Positions 1 to 10,633 of a stretch of DNA of 64,000 nt are shown piece by piece. The notes beneath the pieces were generated by a model that did no database searches, was not told where the DNA came from, and was given only the letters and a program-made list of their open reading frames with translations. This stretch comes from Gloeopeniophorella convolvens. Taxonomy: Eukaryota; Basidiomycota; Agaricomycetes; Russulales. Made by a program: the position numbers and the translations under genes. Location: assembly GCA_022496205.1 (NCBI GenBank), contig WTXD01000004.1, forward strand, positions 806,001 to 870,000. The letters run 5' to 3'. The stretch's first letter is position 1. Each line of letters starts with the position of its first letter.

Positions 1-1607
1 CTGGCCTCAGTAGGTCCCCCCGCGCTAATATATGATGCAAACGTCTTGCTAAGCCCCACTGCAAGGCTTCCTTTACTCCGGCCTGTCAAGGCGCAAGTCC
101 GCGCTCTCACTAATCTGGGCTGTCTCGGCTGCCAACGCCGTCGCCATCTTTCAATGGTTTTTCTGGGGATACTCTCTCGCTTTCTCCCCCACGGCCACCA
201 ATGGGTTCATAGGAAACCTTCATCGTTTTGGGCTCAATAATGTTCTCGGAGACCCCTCCCCAGGCTCACCTCTCATTCCAGAACTGCTCTACAGCTTCTA
301 TCAGATGGAATTCGCATGCGTGACCGTCGGCATTCTGATGGGCGGCTTAGCAGAGCGTGGTCGTGTCATCCCTGCGATGGTGTTCACGTTTGTTTGGATG
401 ACGGTCGTTTACTGCCCGCTAGCGTGCTGGGCATGGTCAATCAACGGGTGGGGCTTCACTTGGGGTGTCCTCGATTATGCCGGTTCGTCTGCTTTCAACC
501 TCCCGATGCATCTACTGAACAGAAATGGACAGGGGGTGGCCCAGTTGAGATTGGCAGCGGCGTTGCGGGTCTCGCGTACTCATGGGTCCTCGGGAGACGG
601 CGGGAGAAGGAACTCCTCAACTTCCGTCCACACAACGTATCCATGGTCGCGCTTGGCACCTTCATCTTGTGGTTCGGTTGGCTCGGCTTCAACGGTGGCA
701 GCGCATTTGGCGCCAATCTCCGTGCCATCATAGCGGTGTGGAACTCGATGCTCGCTGCCGCGTTTGCGGGGATTGTGTGGTGCATTCTCGACTTCAGGTA
801 TGAGCGCAAGTGGAGCATGGTCGGCTTCTGTTCAGGAACCATTGCTGGGCTCGTGGCTGCAACCCCGGCCTCTGGATACATACCGACGTGGGCAGCCGTC
901 ATCACAGGCATTCTCGCGGGAGCAACCTGCAACTTTGCCACCAAGGGTATAGTTCCCCTCACCCCTCTCTATAATGAAATCGGTTGACCAGTATTCCAGT
1001 CAAATTCTACCTCCGAATCGACGACTCGCTCGATCTGTTCGCAGAGCATGCTGTCGGCGGTATGATAGGCCTATTGTGCAACGCCTTCTTCGCGAAATCA
1101 GACATTATCGCCCTCGATGGTGTCAATACGTCTGTCCCAGGCGGCTGGGTCGATCACAACTGGAAGCAGCTCTACATCCAATTCGCATACATCTGCGCAG
1201 TCTGCTCGTACACATTCGTTGTGACAGCTCTAATTGCAAAGGGTATCGACATAATCCCGTTCCTAGGACTGCGAGCTACAGAAACTGCTGAGGAGCTTGG
1301 TGTGGACGAGGACCAGGTATGTATGCTGCAGCCAGCGTTGATACGCAATCCCTGATCTCAGTCGCAGATCGGCGAGTTCGCGACGGATTACATCGAAGTC
1401 CGCCGGGACTACATGGATTGGACAGCCCGGCCTGGTATTCCAAACGAGAAGATACCCAAGGCAGCCTTCGACGACTCGGAATCTGTCGTCGCTGCAGGTG
1501 ACCGCCACGGTCACTTGGAAATTGGGCCCCACGCCAATGGCAATGGGGAGGCGAACGGGCACAGGCTATCACCCATCTCCGAAAAGATCAACGGTCACGC
1601 ATCGTGA
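1..1607 (+). CDS. ammonium transporter (Amt/Mep family), 3' part
   Basis: Imports ammonium across the plasma membrane. The 5' end lies outside the window. Joined exons at about 66-482, 533-946, 1000-1316 and 1368-1607 give one frame. It begins with the family segment GFLYSGLSRRKSALS and continues through the hydrophobic helices of the Amt fold, including FYQMEFACVTVGILMGGLAE, ILWFGWLGFNGGSA and AEHAVGGMIG. Introns of about 50 nt restore the conserved stretches YAGGGPVEIGSG and ATKVKFYLRIDDS. The cytosolic C-terminal tail carries RDYMDWTARPGI and is Gly/Asn/His-rich near the end. The stop codon is at 1605-1607. Bases 1-65 look like intron. Fungi usually have several paralogues (Mep1/2/3), and which one this is cannot be told from the part seen. 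Confidence 0.93.
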
Positions 1608-1865
1608 GGCATCTGTATGAACGTATGAACACATCCAAAATCTCAGACCACGCTTCGGGTCCCGCGGTCCCGTCGTACGGGTTCGCAACGGGTTCGCCCA
1701 ATCTCACGAGTTGTCAAGTATCTACACCGCTTTCCCGGGGTCTCTGTGTACTAGCATAGTCGTGTAGTCCATTGATATATATAAGTGTAATCTAACTCAA
1801 GCGAAACACCATACTGTGTGCGACAAAACCTCAAATATCCAGCCAGTCCTCAATCATGCATACAC

Positions 1866-3831
1866 TTAGAGGCAGTCCCAACCGTAGACAAAGTCAGACG
1901 GTATGTCATCGCTGTCGCTCGGCGGGCAGATGCTGGCGTTGAACTTCTCATGGAGAAGCGCGTCCACGATGTTGCGGGAAGCGATCGTCTCGGTCTCCAT
2001 TGTGGAGATGAATCTAGAAGCGACGGTGTCGGGACCCGAGAAGATCAACGCGGGAAGAGTCGACTCACGGCTCGAAGGCGTTCACATAGAACAGGCCGTC
2101 GTCCAGCTTCACAGGCGGGAACTTCGTCGTCGGGGGTAATACGGGGTACGCGTCCCACTGGATGCATCCTCGTTAATAGCTGGAACCCATAGAACGAAAG
2201 TTCGACGCACCTCCTTGCGCAGGACCCAGCTGACCTGGTTCTGGAACATGTTGGCGAGCCACTCGTCCGAAACGGGTTCCATAGAGAATATCTTCACGAC
2301 CCACTCGTCCGTGCTCCGGATGTCGTGGTCCTCGTTCTTGGCGAGCTTGACAGGCCCGTGGTATGTGAGCGAGTTGAACTCCGGTGCCACACCACCCCGA
2401 CGGGCGCCGTCGAGGGTGGTCAGCACGGTGGTGGGTGCCTTAGCGCCTGCCTTGAGGCCAAAGTACTCGGGATTTGGCGTCTCCGCAGTGGTGGACAGAA
2501 GCGTCACATGGAGGCGGATGTAAGGCTGCTGTGGGATGGCCGACGAGAGGGCAGGCGCAAGGGCAATCCCTGAGGTGTGATACGGCGCAGCGAGGATGAC
2601 GGCATCGTAGTCGCGACTCTTCTTGCTGGTAGTGACACTCCAGGCATCTGATCGCCGCGATATGCTGGTCACCTGTGCGCGCCACATTTAGCCTTCTCAC
2701 GACGAAGATGGGGCGCAACCTACATCGGTGTTCAGAAACACACGAGCCTTCGATTCTTCGACGAATTTCTCGAAGATGAGCCAGTTTCCTCCCTTCACGC
2801 TGTTGGCGCCGTCCGCCGCAAGAGAGCACATAGCTTCAAGCGCGTGGAGGCTATCGACATTCTGCATGGAAGGCGCTTATTTAAGTGTGAAGCATCAGGG
2901 CAGAGGGTGGAACAAACCTGGGCGTAGTTGACGCGCGTAGCAGCCTCGATCATCTCTGTAGTAAACTTCGCGGAAACTCCATGGCTTTCGAAATACTCGG
3001 CGCCCGTCTGGGAGATCAAGTCGTTCCATTCGAAGGTGTTGCTGAGATCCTCGATGGTCGACCACCTTGGAGTGCCCGGCACGTACAGCTTGACGAATTT
3101 GTCCGTCATGGACTTGAGCCTGTGATACAATTTAAGGTATGGATGGCAGAAGGAGAGCCGCCATGCTCACAGCTTTGTCGCCCGAGTTGGCGGGTGGTAA
3201 CCGTACCTCCACAAGACCTTCAGGCTGTCTAACCAAGAGCCGATGGTGCCCCCCACGGTTCCTTGCTGAGGGGCGCGTCAAATAAGGCGTTGTGAGATAG
3301 AGGATGAGTCGTACCGTAAGCAGGAAACTCTCGCCATCCCAGATGCCCATATCCCCGTCCTCATCCTCGAACCCATACCGAGTCAAGTTGAACTCGTCTG
3401 TCGCTCTCCACAAGTTCTTGTTGATACTAACAAAAATGGAAGCACCGAGCTCAATGGGCTCGTAAGCGGAATTATTGTATGGGTAGACTGTGGTGCTTCC
3501 TTTGGAATGGTCAGCACACGCGTGGAAGGTATGTGGTCGGCATGGGCGACTTACGACCACCTATATAGTTACTACGCTCATAGATATCGATGCCGATGTC
3601 GAGCCCATAACGCTCCTTGGCTTTCCCGATCCAAAACGCTGCAGAGGAGCCTCCAGCACCCGCGCCTATGATGGCGACGCGTGGTGACCGCGTCACAGGT
3701 TCGACGTCTGGGATGCCCGGCAATATCTCAGGGAGAGGGCCCTGGGACCAGATGCTGCCTATGTTAAAGGGCAGCTGGAAGGCCTGGGAGACAGAGGCGG
3801 CGAGGAGAGCGGAGGAGACGACCTTGCGCAT
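1866..3831 (-). CDS. prenylcysteine oxidase (prenylcysteine lyase family)
   Basis: FAD-dependent thioether oxidase that breaks down farnesyl- or geranylgeranyl-cysteine released from prenylated proteins; the animal enzyme is lysosomal. The ATG at 3831 opens a hydrophobic signal-like N-terminus (MRKVVSSALLAASVSQAF). About 40 residues later comes the dinucleotide-binding motif VAIIGAGAGGSSAAFWIG with a following acidic residue (IDIYERS). Further exons include YNNSAYEPIELGASIFV, the middle region (HVTLLSTT) and the C-terminal segment LFYVNAFEP, joined by an intron to STMETETIASRNIVDALL. The stop is at 1866. At least six introns are needed. It is divergent from the F-box gene, with under 180 bp between the starts. 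The family call is confident; localisation is inferred. Confidence 0.9.
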
Positions 3832-4007
3832 GGTTTGACTACAAGAGGGCTGGACGCGGCGAGACGCGTTCCGCGGCAAGGACAAGAATAGGCGCGGAGG
3901 CCGCGGGCCGGGCCAGTGTGAGGATGAGGTCACTCTCACTCGGGATGGCAATCCCAAGCGGGTCCGAGGCCAGCAGACCAGCCCCGCGTTCCCGCACATC
4001 CCCCAGC

Positions 4008-5697
4008 ATGTCCTCCATACTCCCCTTCGTCCCCCCAGAGCTCGCAGAGCACACATTGTCCTTCTGCCACCCAAGAGACATCGCCGCGTTCGCCCAGACC
4101 TGCCGCAGCGCCCATATCTTCGTTTATCAGTCCCCCGACCAGTATCTCTGGCGCACGCTCTTCCTCCAGTATCCGTTTGATGATCCCCGTCTTTGCCTGG
4201 ACCCCGCAGCGCAACGGAACGTAGATTGGTGCGCAAAGCTGCAGCGCCGCGTGCGCGCGGAGCGGATAGCACGCCGCGACGGAGATCGCCGCGAATTCGT
4301 GGATGTGGTCCTCGAATGCATCCACGAGGCAGCGCCGTGGTCCAAGGCTGGGCCATCCTCTAATCTCTTATGGGTAAACCTTCTTCTATCCGCCAAAGAC
4401 TCCCCCTGGATCGAGGCCCAGCTCAGGCTCGAGTTCTTTACCACCACGAGCCTCAAGCCCTTGGCGTCGGACTTTGATAGACTCCGGGCCCACCTTGCGC
4501 TCTCTCTCGATCACGGCGTCGGCGTGAATGCCCCCGAGGGACTCAGACTACTTCGTCGGATGAGCAGAGCCCATGTATATGATCTGCGGAACTACTCAAA
4601 GGCAGCGCAGTGGGGTCCGTTCACCAACAGCGGCAACTCCGTGGACTGGAGGCATGTAAACGCTATCGTGACCGTGATCGCGATGAACCTACGGGACTTT
4701 GGAGTCCACTGGCCAAGACAGTTTAAACCTCAGGCGACCACCAGGGGCCTGGAGGCCAGTCGCGCATATTCGGCACCCGGAGCTCTCGAGCGGTCGCCGC
4801 TGGATTGGGCAGGGGTCGAAGGCCACTGGATGAGGATAGTCTGCTTTTGCGACTATCGGTGCGTCCGGGCTCCACACACGTCCTTGAGAGCTCGCCACTG
4901 ATCGCTACACCAAAGAGACTTGATTCGTGAGTCCTCATTACTCAGACCCAAACCCGACGCTCAAGAATACGCAATGTGCCGCTGAAGGATTTAATGTAAG
5001 CAGATCATTCGGATTCTTCATTCACGTACTGAGTACGCATTACGCGCCGACAGACTTCCGGTTGGAATCCAAGTTTCTTCGACGACGAATATGAAGAAGC
5101 ATCTCGACTATTGCGCCTCAACCTCCGGGTTATGTCCGTGGAGAGCAACCCCAAAGTGATCGAGGGACTGCCAGATCCTTCGCGACCCCCCATTACTTTT
5201 GGCGGGACAATGCGTGGGTTTAATTCGGACGAAGTGCTGGACCGAGCGGTGCGCGGCACCGTTAGGGTCATGGAAGATGGTAATATCCGATGGAGCTTCG
5301 TGAGTGCACCGACTGCAGACACTGGCTCGCACGGGGCTCACATCCTCCTTGTCACAGGTTTCGATATACAACAGCCACGATCAGTGGAGGTTCGTGTGCC
5401 GGAGTCCCGTACTCTTTCCACTCTGATCTCGTTTGGCAGTTCGGAAGGCGTCCAGATCGGCGACGTTGCCAGCGCCGCTGGTGTCGTGGGTGCTTGGTCT
5501 GGTGCGCACCACGAGCAAGGGGAGTCCCGTCGCGTGCATCCTGGTGAACGCAGTCGTTGATCTTAGCCCATATAGGCGACCCCTCAGGTCAGCGGCAGTT
5601 AAGTACGCTCCACGTCACAACGAACTCACCATTCACAGGTCCCTTCTGGCTCTTCAAGTCAGAGGAGGTCAACCCTAAGGGGGGATGGCCGGAATGA
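4008..5697 (+). CDS. F-box-like domain protein, Agaricomycete type
   Basis: Probably a substrate adaptor of an SCF ubiquitin ligase. The N-terminus has an F-box-like segment (LPFVPPELAEHTLSFCHPRDIAAFAQTCRSA, split here as two overlapping pieces LPFVPPELAEHTLSF and HPRDIAAFAQTCRS). The region after it, with WVNLLLSAKDSPW and a conserved CDYRD-like end, is common in basidiomycete F-box proteins of unknown target. The first large exon runs to 4858. Small exons follow, then one with WNPSFFDDEYEEASRLLRLNL near 5060-5290, and later pieces (GDVASAAGVVGAWSGAHH) ending PFWLFKSEEVNPKGGWPE with stop at 5695-5697. I chose the ATG at 4008 because it directly precedes the F-box; an in-frame ATG at 3918 is possible. 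Exon edges between 4859 and 5060 are uncertain. Confidence 0.75.
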
Positions 5698-6128
5698 TCG
5701 CCCCTTACCTGTTATAGTTACTTGGTCATTACGGCCGGGTCTGTAGGGCGTGGAAGTGGACTATGGTGACTGTAGGAAGGGTACCGACAGCCTAGGCGTG
5801 CGGTGGATGTGATATGCGGAAGTTATACATAGGGCTTGTAGATGGCATCGCGCTGTACGAATCACGATGGACTTTGGAGAGAGCGCAGTAGGAGCCAACG
5901 AAGGCTAGTCAATCGCGCCCCCCTCGTCCAATTGGATGCATGGTCCAGTTGGGTGTTGTCTGTCGGCACAGTCGCCTCACGAGTTCGGCAGGAACCCCTG
6001 AAGCTCAAGCTCAAACTCAAGAGTTGCAACTCAGCACAAGACAACAGCTCGGCGACCCGAATCGGAGTAAAACAACGTTTGCAGATCAACCAATGTGTTA
6101 CGGAAATACAGCTGCTTCTTTTCTCAAG
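5698..6128. other. intergenic, convergent 3' ends
   Basis: This spacer lies between the 3' ends of the F-box gene and SRP68. It contains a short run of repeated CTCAAG-type hexamers near 6001-6025 (aagctcaagctcaaactcaag). No coding signal was supported. Confidence 0.5.
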
Positions 6129-8345
6129 TTACTGCCGTCCCCACCAGCCCCCCAGCAGACTGCTCAGCCCGCCTTTAGCATGCGCACTCGGCTCCGGCGT
6201 CGCAGGCCGCAGCACCTCCTCGACCTTCGCCTTTGCAACCGGCCGCTTGTCGACCGCAGGCTCGGCGCGCACGGGCGCGGGCGCCACGACGGCCGCCGGC
6301 GCAGGCTTCTTCCCGGCACGCGCCTGCAGCCGGTCCATGTCGAGCTGCACGTAATTGAGCGCGACATCGAAGAAAAGCGGCTTCTTGTACGTCCTGTTGT
6401 CCGCCCCGATCGCGCCGCCGTTGTGCGTGAACCAGTCTGCCTTGTGCTGCGCCGCGTCCGCCGCGAGCTCCGCGTCGAGCTGCTCGAGCGCGCCCGGCGC
6501 GAGGGGGTAGAACGCGGGGTCGCCCGACGCGATGGGGTCTGCCTCGGCCGTCGTGGACAGCGCGGTGCGCGCCTCGCGCAGGTGGATCGTGCCGCGCTGC
6601 AGGAGCGTGAGGGCCTCGCCGTACCGCTTCACGGGGATGTACGTGAGCGCCAGGTACCGGCACCTGTGTGCGCACAGCCGTCAACCAACGCAATCACTAA
6701 GACCTAGTGGAGATGAGGAAGGGCCCCTCCGCACCTGCGCGCGTTCGTGTATGATATGCGCACGTCGACCGCGGCAGCCAGGTCCGGGCTTTCATCCACG
6801 ATCGGCAGGGCCCGCATTTGAGTCAGGCTCTGCAGAATCGTGTCGAAGAGCTTGACGACGGCCGGGTACAAGCGCGTGTCGACTGCCTCCTTCTGGCCCT
6901 TGGAGGACCCCGGCTTGCCTGCCGTAGGCTTCCGGGATGCCTGGGCGCTTTGCGCCAGCAGAGTTGAGATCAGAAGCATGTCCCTCTGGATGCGGCGCGC
7001 AAGAAGGTGATACACGATAAAGACGTGTATGAAATGGATGTCCCTGACCCCAGGAGCAGACAGTCCAGAGGATGATCCGCTTGCCTGCAGCCAAAATACA
7101 TCAGACGCGTGAATGTCTGGGGTAAGAACCCGCAACTGACGTTCTGCGCTTCGGCCAATCTTCGGGCGACATCTTCTGCGTCGCTGAGCGCTAGCAGAAT
7201 ATTGTCGTACGCCGCAACGCCGCGCTTCGACTTGCTCCCCTTGGTCGGCTTGCGCCTCTTCTTGTCTTGCTCCGTCTTCTGCGGCTTGGCCACCTCGACG
7301 CTCTCCTCGCGCAACTTGACCTCGCCCTCCTGCACTTTTACGAGGACATCGACGAGCTCAGGGTTGCGCACGGGGACCGGCTCGCCCTCCCACACGAGCG
7401 GGCGGAGCGTCCGCGCGCCGCCCTGCGCGCCGGCCTCCGCCTCGCCCTTGAGCGCCGCCACGAGGTCGTCGTACCCGTCGACGAGCTGCGCGCGGTGCTG
7501 CGCCGCGCGCTCGCGCACGATGCCGTCGACGTCGTACGCCTTGGCATGGCCGAGCTCGTGCGCGCAGTAGCGGATCTCGGGGCCGACCTCGTCCGCAAAG
7601 TACGTCGCGAGCGCCTGGTCGCGGCTCGTCGCAGCGCGGTCCGCGAGCGTGTCGAGGATCGCGCGCGCAACGGCAAGCTGGACGAGCGCGTCGTCGAGCT
7701 CCTCGCGGTAGCGCAGGAAGCGGCCGTTCAGGACGAGCGTGTAGACGGTGGCCTCGAGCAGTCCCGCGGCACCGAGCCGCCCTGCATCGTGCAGCGCCTG
7801 GCACTGCGAGAGGAGCTGCGTGGCCCAGTGCACGGCGCGGCGGAAGCGGCCGGTCGCGTTGTGGCGCAGGGCACTGGCTTTGGACGAGTTTGCGGGGTCG
7901 GCGGCGAGCGCGAGGAGCTCCTGCGAGTAAGACCAGGCGCGTTCTGCTTCGAAGAGGACGAGCTGGAGGCTGCACACTCGTTCATGGCGCGAACAATAAC
8001 ATAATCACGGGGCACGTACTGTCCGTCCTGTATTTTATCCTGGGGGACCACGGGGGACTTTTTAAACTCGCGGCCCTTTCCGTGTGTAGCTTTCAACGTC
8101 GAGCGGAGTCTGTGCGTGCGGTTGGCACAGTGTTTGCTGGAGAGATATGAGAGGCGCTCCGAGATCTACGCCAAGGGCGCGCACCGGTATCGCTCGTAAT
8201 CGTTGTAGCGCAGTCCATAGAGCGTACGCTGTTCGTTTGCGAGCTGAAGCGCTGCCAAAGCCCCCGCTCATGAGTACCACGGCTTCCCTGTAGAGTCGAT
8301 ACGGCGCATACCTCTGAAAGTAAGAGACTTGGGAGCGTCGGCCAT
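6129..8345 (-). CDS. SRP68: signal recognition particle subunit SRP68
   Basis: RNA-binding subunit of the SRP S domain. With SRP72 it completes the particle that targets ribosome-nascent chains to the ER. The ATG at 8345 gives MADAPKSLTF. A following exon encodes ALQLANEQRTLYGLRYNDY, then the Arg/Lys-rich segment around THGKGREFKKSPVV that in this family contacts 7S RNA. The long exon 6970-7977 encodes a helical repeat region with ATVYTLVLNGRFLRYREEL and the family motif IRYCAHELGHAKAYDVDGIV. A Lys-rich linker (KKRRKPTKGSKSKRG) follows. The last exon has a Pro/Ala-rich linker and ends GGLSSLLGGWWGRQ with stop at 6129; the C-terminus of SRP68 is the SRP72-binding part. GC3 is very high, so long antisense ORFs shadow this gene. 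It sits head to head with GET3 across 139 bp. Confidence 0.93.
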
Positions 8346-8484
8346 GGCGGTCAACGAGAAACGGGCTCGGCCCGGCGCGCCGCGACCTGGTTTGCTGATC
8401 ATCGCGGCGCGCGTTGCAGACGGGCCACGCAACACTCCCAGCTTCAAGTTAAGCGTTGACGTCCCCCGCCTCTAGATCAACACA
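8346..8484. promoter_or_regulatory. 139-bp shared promoter of SRP68 and GET3
   Basis: The start codons of SRP68 (8345, minus) and GET3 (8485, plus) are only 139 bp apart, so both 5' UTRs and core promoters must lie here. A GGCGCGCC palindrome is at 8374-8381. A CRE-like TGACGTC is at 8457-8463, close to the GET3 start. No TATA box was seen. Co-regulation is inferred from spacing only. Confidence 0.6.
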
Positions 8485-10013
8485 ATGGCAGAAGAGACGC
8501 TCCCGCCGACCCTCCAGAACGTCATCGACCAGAAGTCTCTCAAGTGGATATTTTGCGGCATGTCCCCTCCTTCGCGCTCGCGCTTGGCTCTTTGTCGGCT
8601 CACCCAGGCTCGTGCTGCTGCTGCGCAGGCGGAAAGGGCGGTGTCGGTGCGCATATACACGGTCCATCCCTGGGCGTGCTGAACCAGCTGACCCTCCGAT
8701 CGCGCGCGCAGGCAAGACCACGACGTCGTGTTCGCTCGCCATCCAACTCGCCCGCGCCCGCGAGTCCGTCCTGCTAATCGTGCGTCCCTCCGCCCCGCCC
8801 GCGCACACCCCCACCCCTCACGCACACACGCATCGCGCAGTCGACCGACCCCGCACATAACCTCTCCGACGCCTTCGGGCAGAAGTTCTCAAAGGAAGCG
8901 ACAAAGGTGAACGGCTTCGACAACCTCTCCGCGATGGAGATCGACCCGACGAGCGCGATCCAGGAGATGGTCGACCAGTGTGCGTCGCACCTGCCCGCCC
9001 GCGCCCCCGCGCCCCGCTCACCCAGCCCACCGCAGCGGACCAGAACGGCATGATGGGCACCATGATGCAGGACCTCGCGTTTGCGATTCCGGGCGTGGAC
9101 GAGGCCATGTCCTTCGCGGAAATCATGAAGTGCGTGCCGGCCGCGGCACTCGCCGTACCTATGCGGCCGCCTGCCCAAGCTGACGTGCGCACACAGGCAC
9201 GTAAAATCAATGGAATACTCCGTAATCGTGTTCGACACGGCGCCGACCGGGCACACGCTGCGCTTCCTGTCCTTCCCCAGCGTGCTCGAAAAGGCGCTGG
9301 GCAAGCTCTCGACGCTGAGCGGGCGCATCGGGCCCATGCTTAACCAGGTGCGCCGCTGCGCCGTGCCTGGAGGCGCTGCTGCGCCCTGCGCTGCGACTGG
9401 CTGATCATGACCGCCTGCGTACTTCCCCGCAGATGTCGTCGCTCATGGGCGCCCAGGCAGACGCCACCGAGGACATGTTCTCGAAGCTCGAGTCGATGCG
9501 CGCGGTGATCACCGAGGTGAACACGCAATTTAAGGACCCCGTGCGTGCCCCTGCCCTTTGCCCCTGCGCACGCGCATCTAGACGCTGAGCTCTCTCGTGC
9601 GCGCACACAGGAAAAAACGACGTTCGTCTGCGTGTGCATATCCGAGTTCCTCTCGCTGTACGAGACGGAGCGGCTCGTGCAGGAGCTGACCGCGTACGAG
9701 ATCGACACGCACAACATCGTCGTGAACCAGCTGCTTTTCCCCAAGCCCGGTAAGTTACGCCGCGCCCTTCTCTTCTATTCTCGCGCAGAGGCGCCCGTGT
9801 ACTTACCGGGACCGGCAATTGCGCGCGCCAGGATCGAACTGCGACCACTGCCGGGTACGCCACAACATGCAGCAAAAGTACCTCCGCGAGGCGCACGAGC
9901 TCTACGACGAGTTCTTCCACATCGTGCAGCTGCCGTTGCTCACGGAGGAGGTGCGGGGCCCGCAGAAGCTGCAGGAGTTCAGCAAGATGCTCGTCGAGCC
10001 GTACAAACCATGA
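8485..10013 (+). CDS. GET3: GET3 tail-anchored protein targeting ATPase
   Basis: Cytosolic homodimeric ATPase that carries tail-anchored membrane proteins to the GET1/GET2 receptor on the ER. I reconstruct nine exons: 8485-8557, 8629-8646, 8712-8779, 8841-8979, 9036-9129, 9197-9347, 9433-9540, 9611-9749 and 9832-10013. They total 972 nt, that is 323 residues plus stop, the usual length. The deviant P-loop [15 protein letters not shown] is built from three exons, the middle one only 18 nt. Its first intron has a GC donor (GCATGT). Other family marks are [14 protein letters not shown] (switch I), the Met-rich client-binding region (NGMMGTMMQ), [12 protein letters not shown] (switch II) and CDHC, the zinc-binding pair at the dimer interface. 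All phases close with these coordinates. Confidence 0.96.
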
Positions 10014-10633
10014 TTCCGTGACCAAACCTGCGCGCTCGCGCGACGCAAAGGGGGTCCGGCATACCCACGGTAGCCGGGCGAGCCCGCGTACTTCCATGTA
10101 CTACCCGGTAGTGATAATAACGGAGCCATAGCATACGTACGGACTTGCTTTGCTGGGAAGCGCGTGAGTGACCGACACGCAAGCAAGGATCCTTCTCGAA
10201 GCACGCGGGTACAAAGCCGCCAAGTGTACGCGGGTGCCTTTGTTCCCAGAGAACGAGGAGCGGATTCATTTGATTTCCAATGCCAAATGCGACGATAAAG
10301 ATCCCCGAATGTGAGCGCGAGCACAATCAGGACATGGACAATTAAGTGATACATGTAGTGGGAGCGCGACCGACGGCAAAGTAACGTGGCGCGAAAGGCT
10401 GAGTGAGACACGCCGTCGTCCAGTCAAACCCGTTCCGTTCCTGTCTACACCACTGGACGGCCACGGGCCAACCGACGAGATAAGAGAAGAGTATAAACAG
10501 CGGAAACAGATGATCAAAAGATGATGCGAGCGGAGATACCGATACAGCGAAGGTAGTGTGACAGGGTACAACGGCGGCGTGAGGGAGCGAAGCGAGGCTG
10601 GCTGTCCGGCAAAGCCAAATGAGGGATCAAGCA
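10014..10633. other. intergenic, convergent GET3 / YAP1 3' ends
   Basis: About 620 bp between the stop codons of GET3 and the bZIP gene. It should hold both 3' UTRs. Short ORFs here have no recognisable similarity, and no RNA gene was seen. Confidence 0.5.

Noticed and set aside
6129..6693. Separate small gene for the frame ending GGWWGRQ
   Set aside because: It continues SRP68 across normal introns and carries its C-terminus.
7267..8004. 245-codon plus-strand ORF opposite SRP68 (and overlapping long minus-strand frames at 7338-7975)
   Set aside because: Arg/Ala/Val-rich composition typical of antisense and off-frame reading of high-GC3 coding sequence; the minus frame with SRP68 motifs explains the region.
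8558..8563. Canonical GT donor at 8562 for GET3 intron 1
   Set aside because: It puts the P-loop out of frame; only the GC donor at 8558 gives CGGKGGVGKT.
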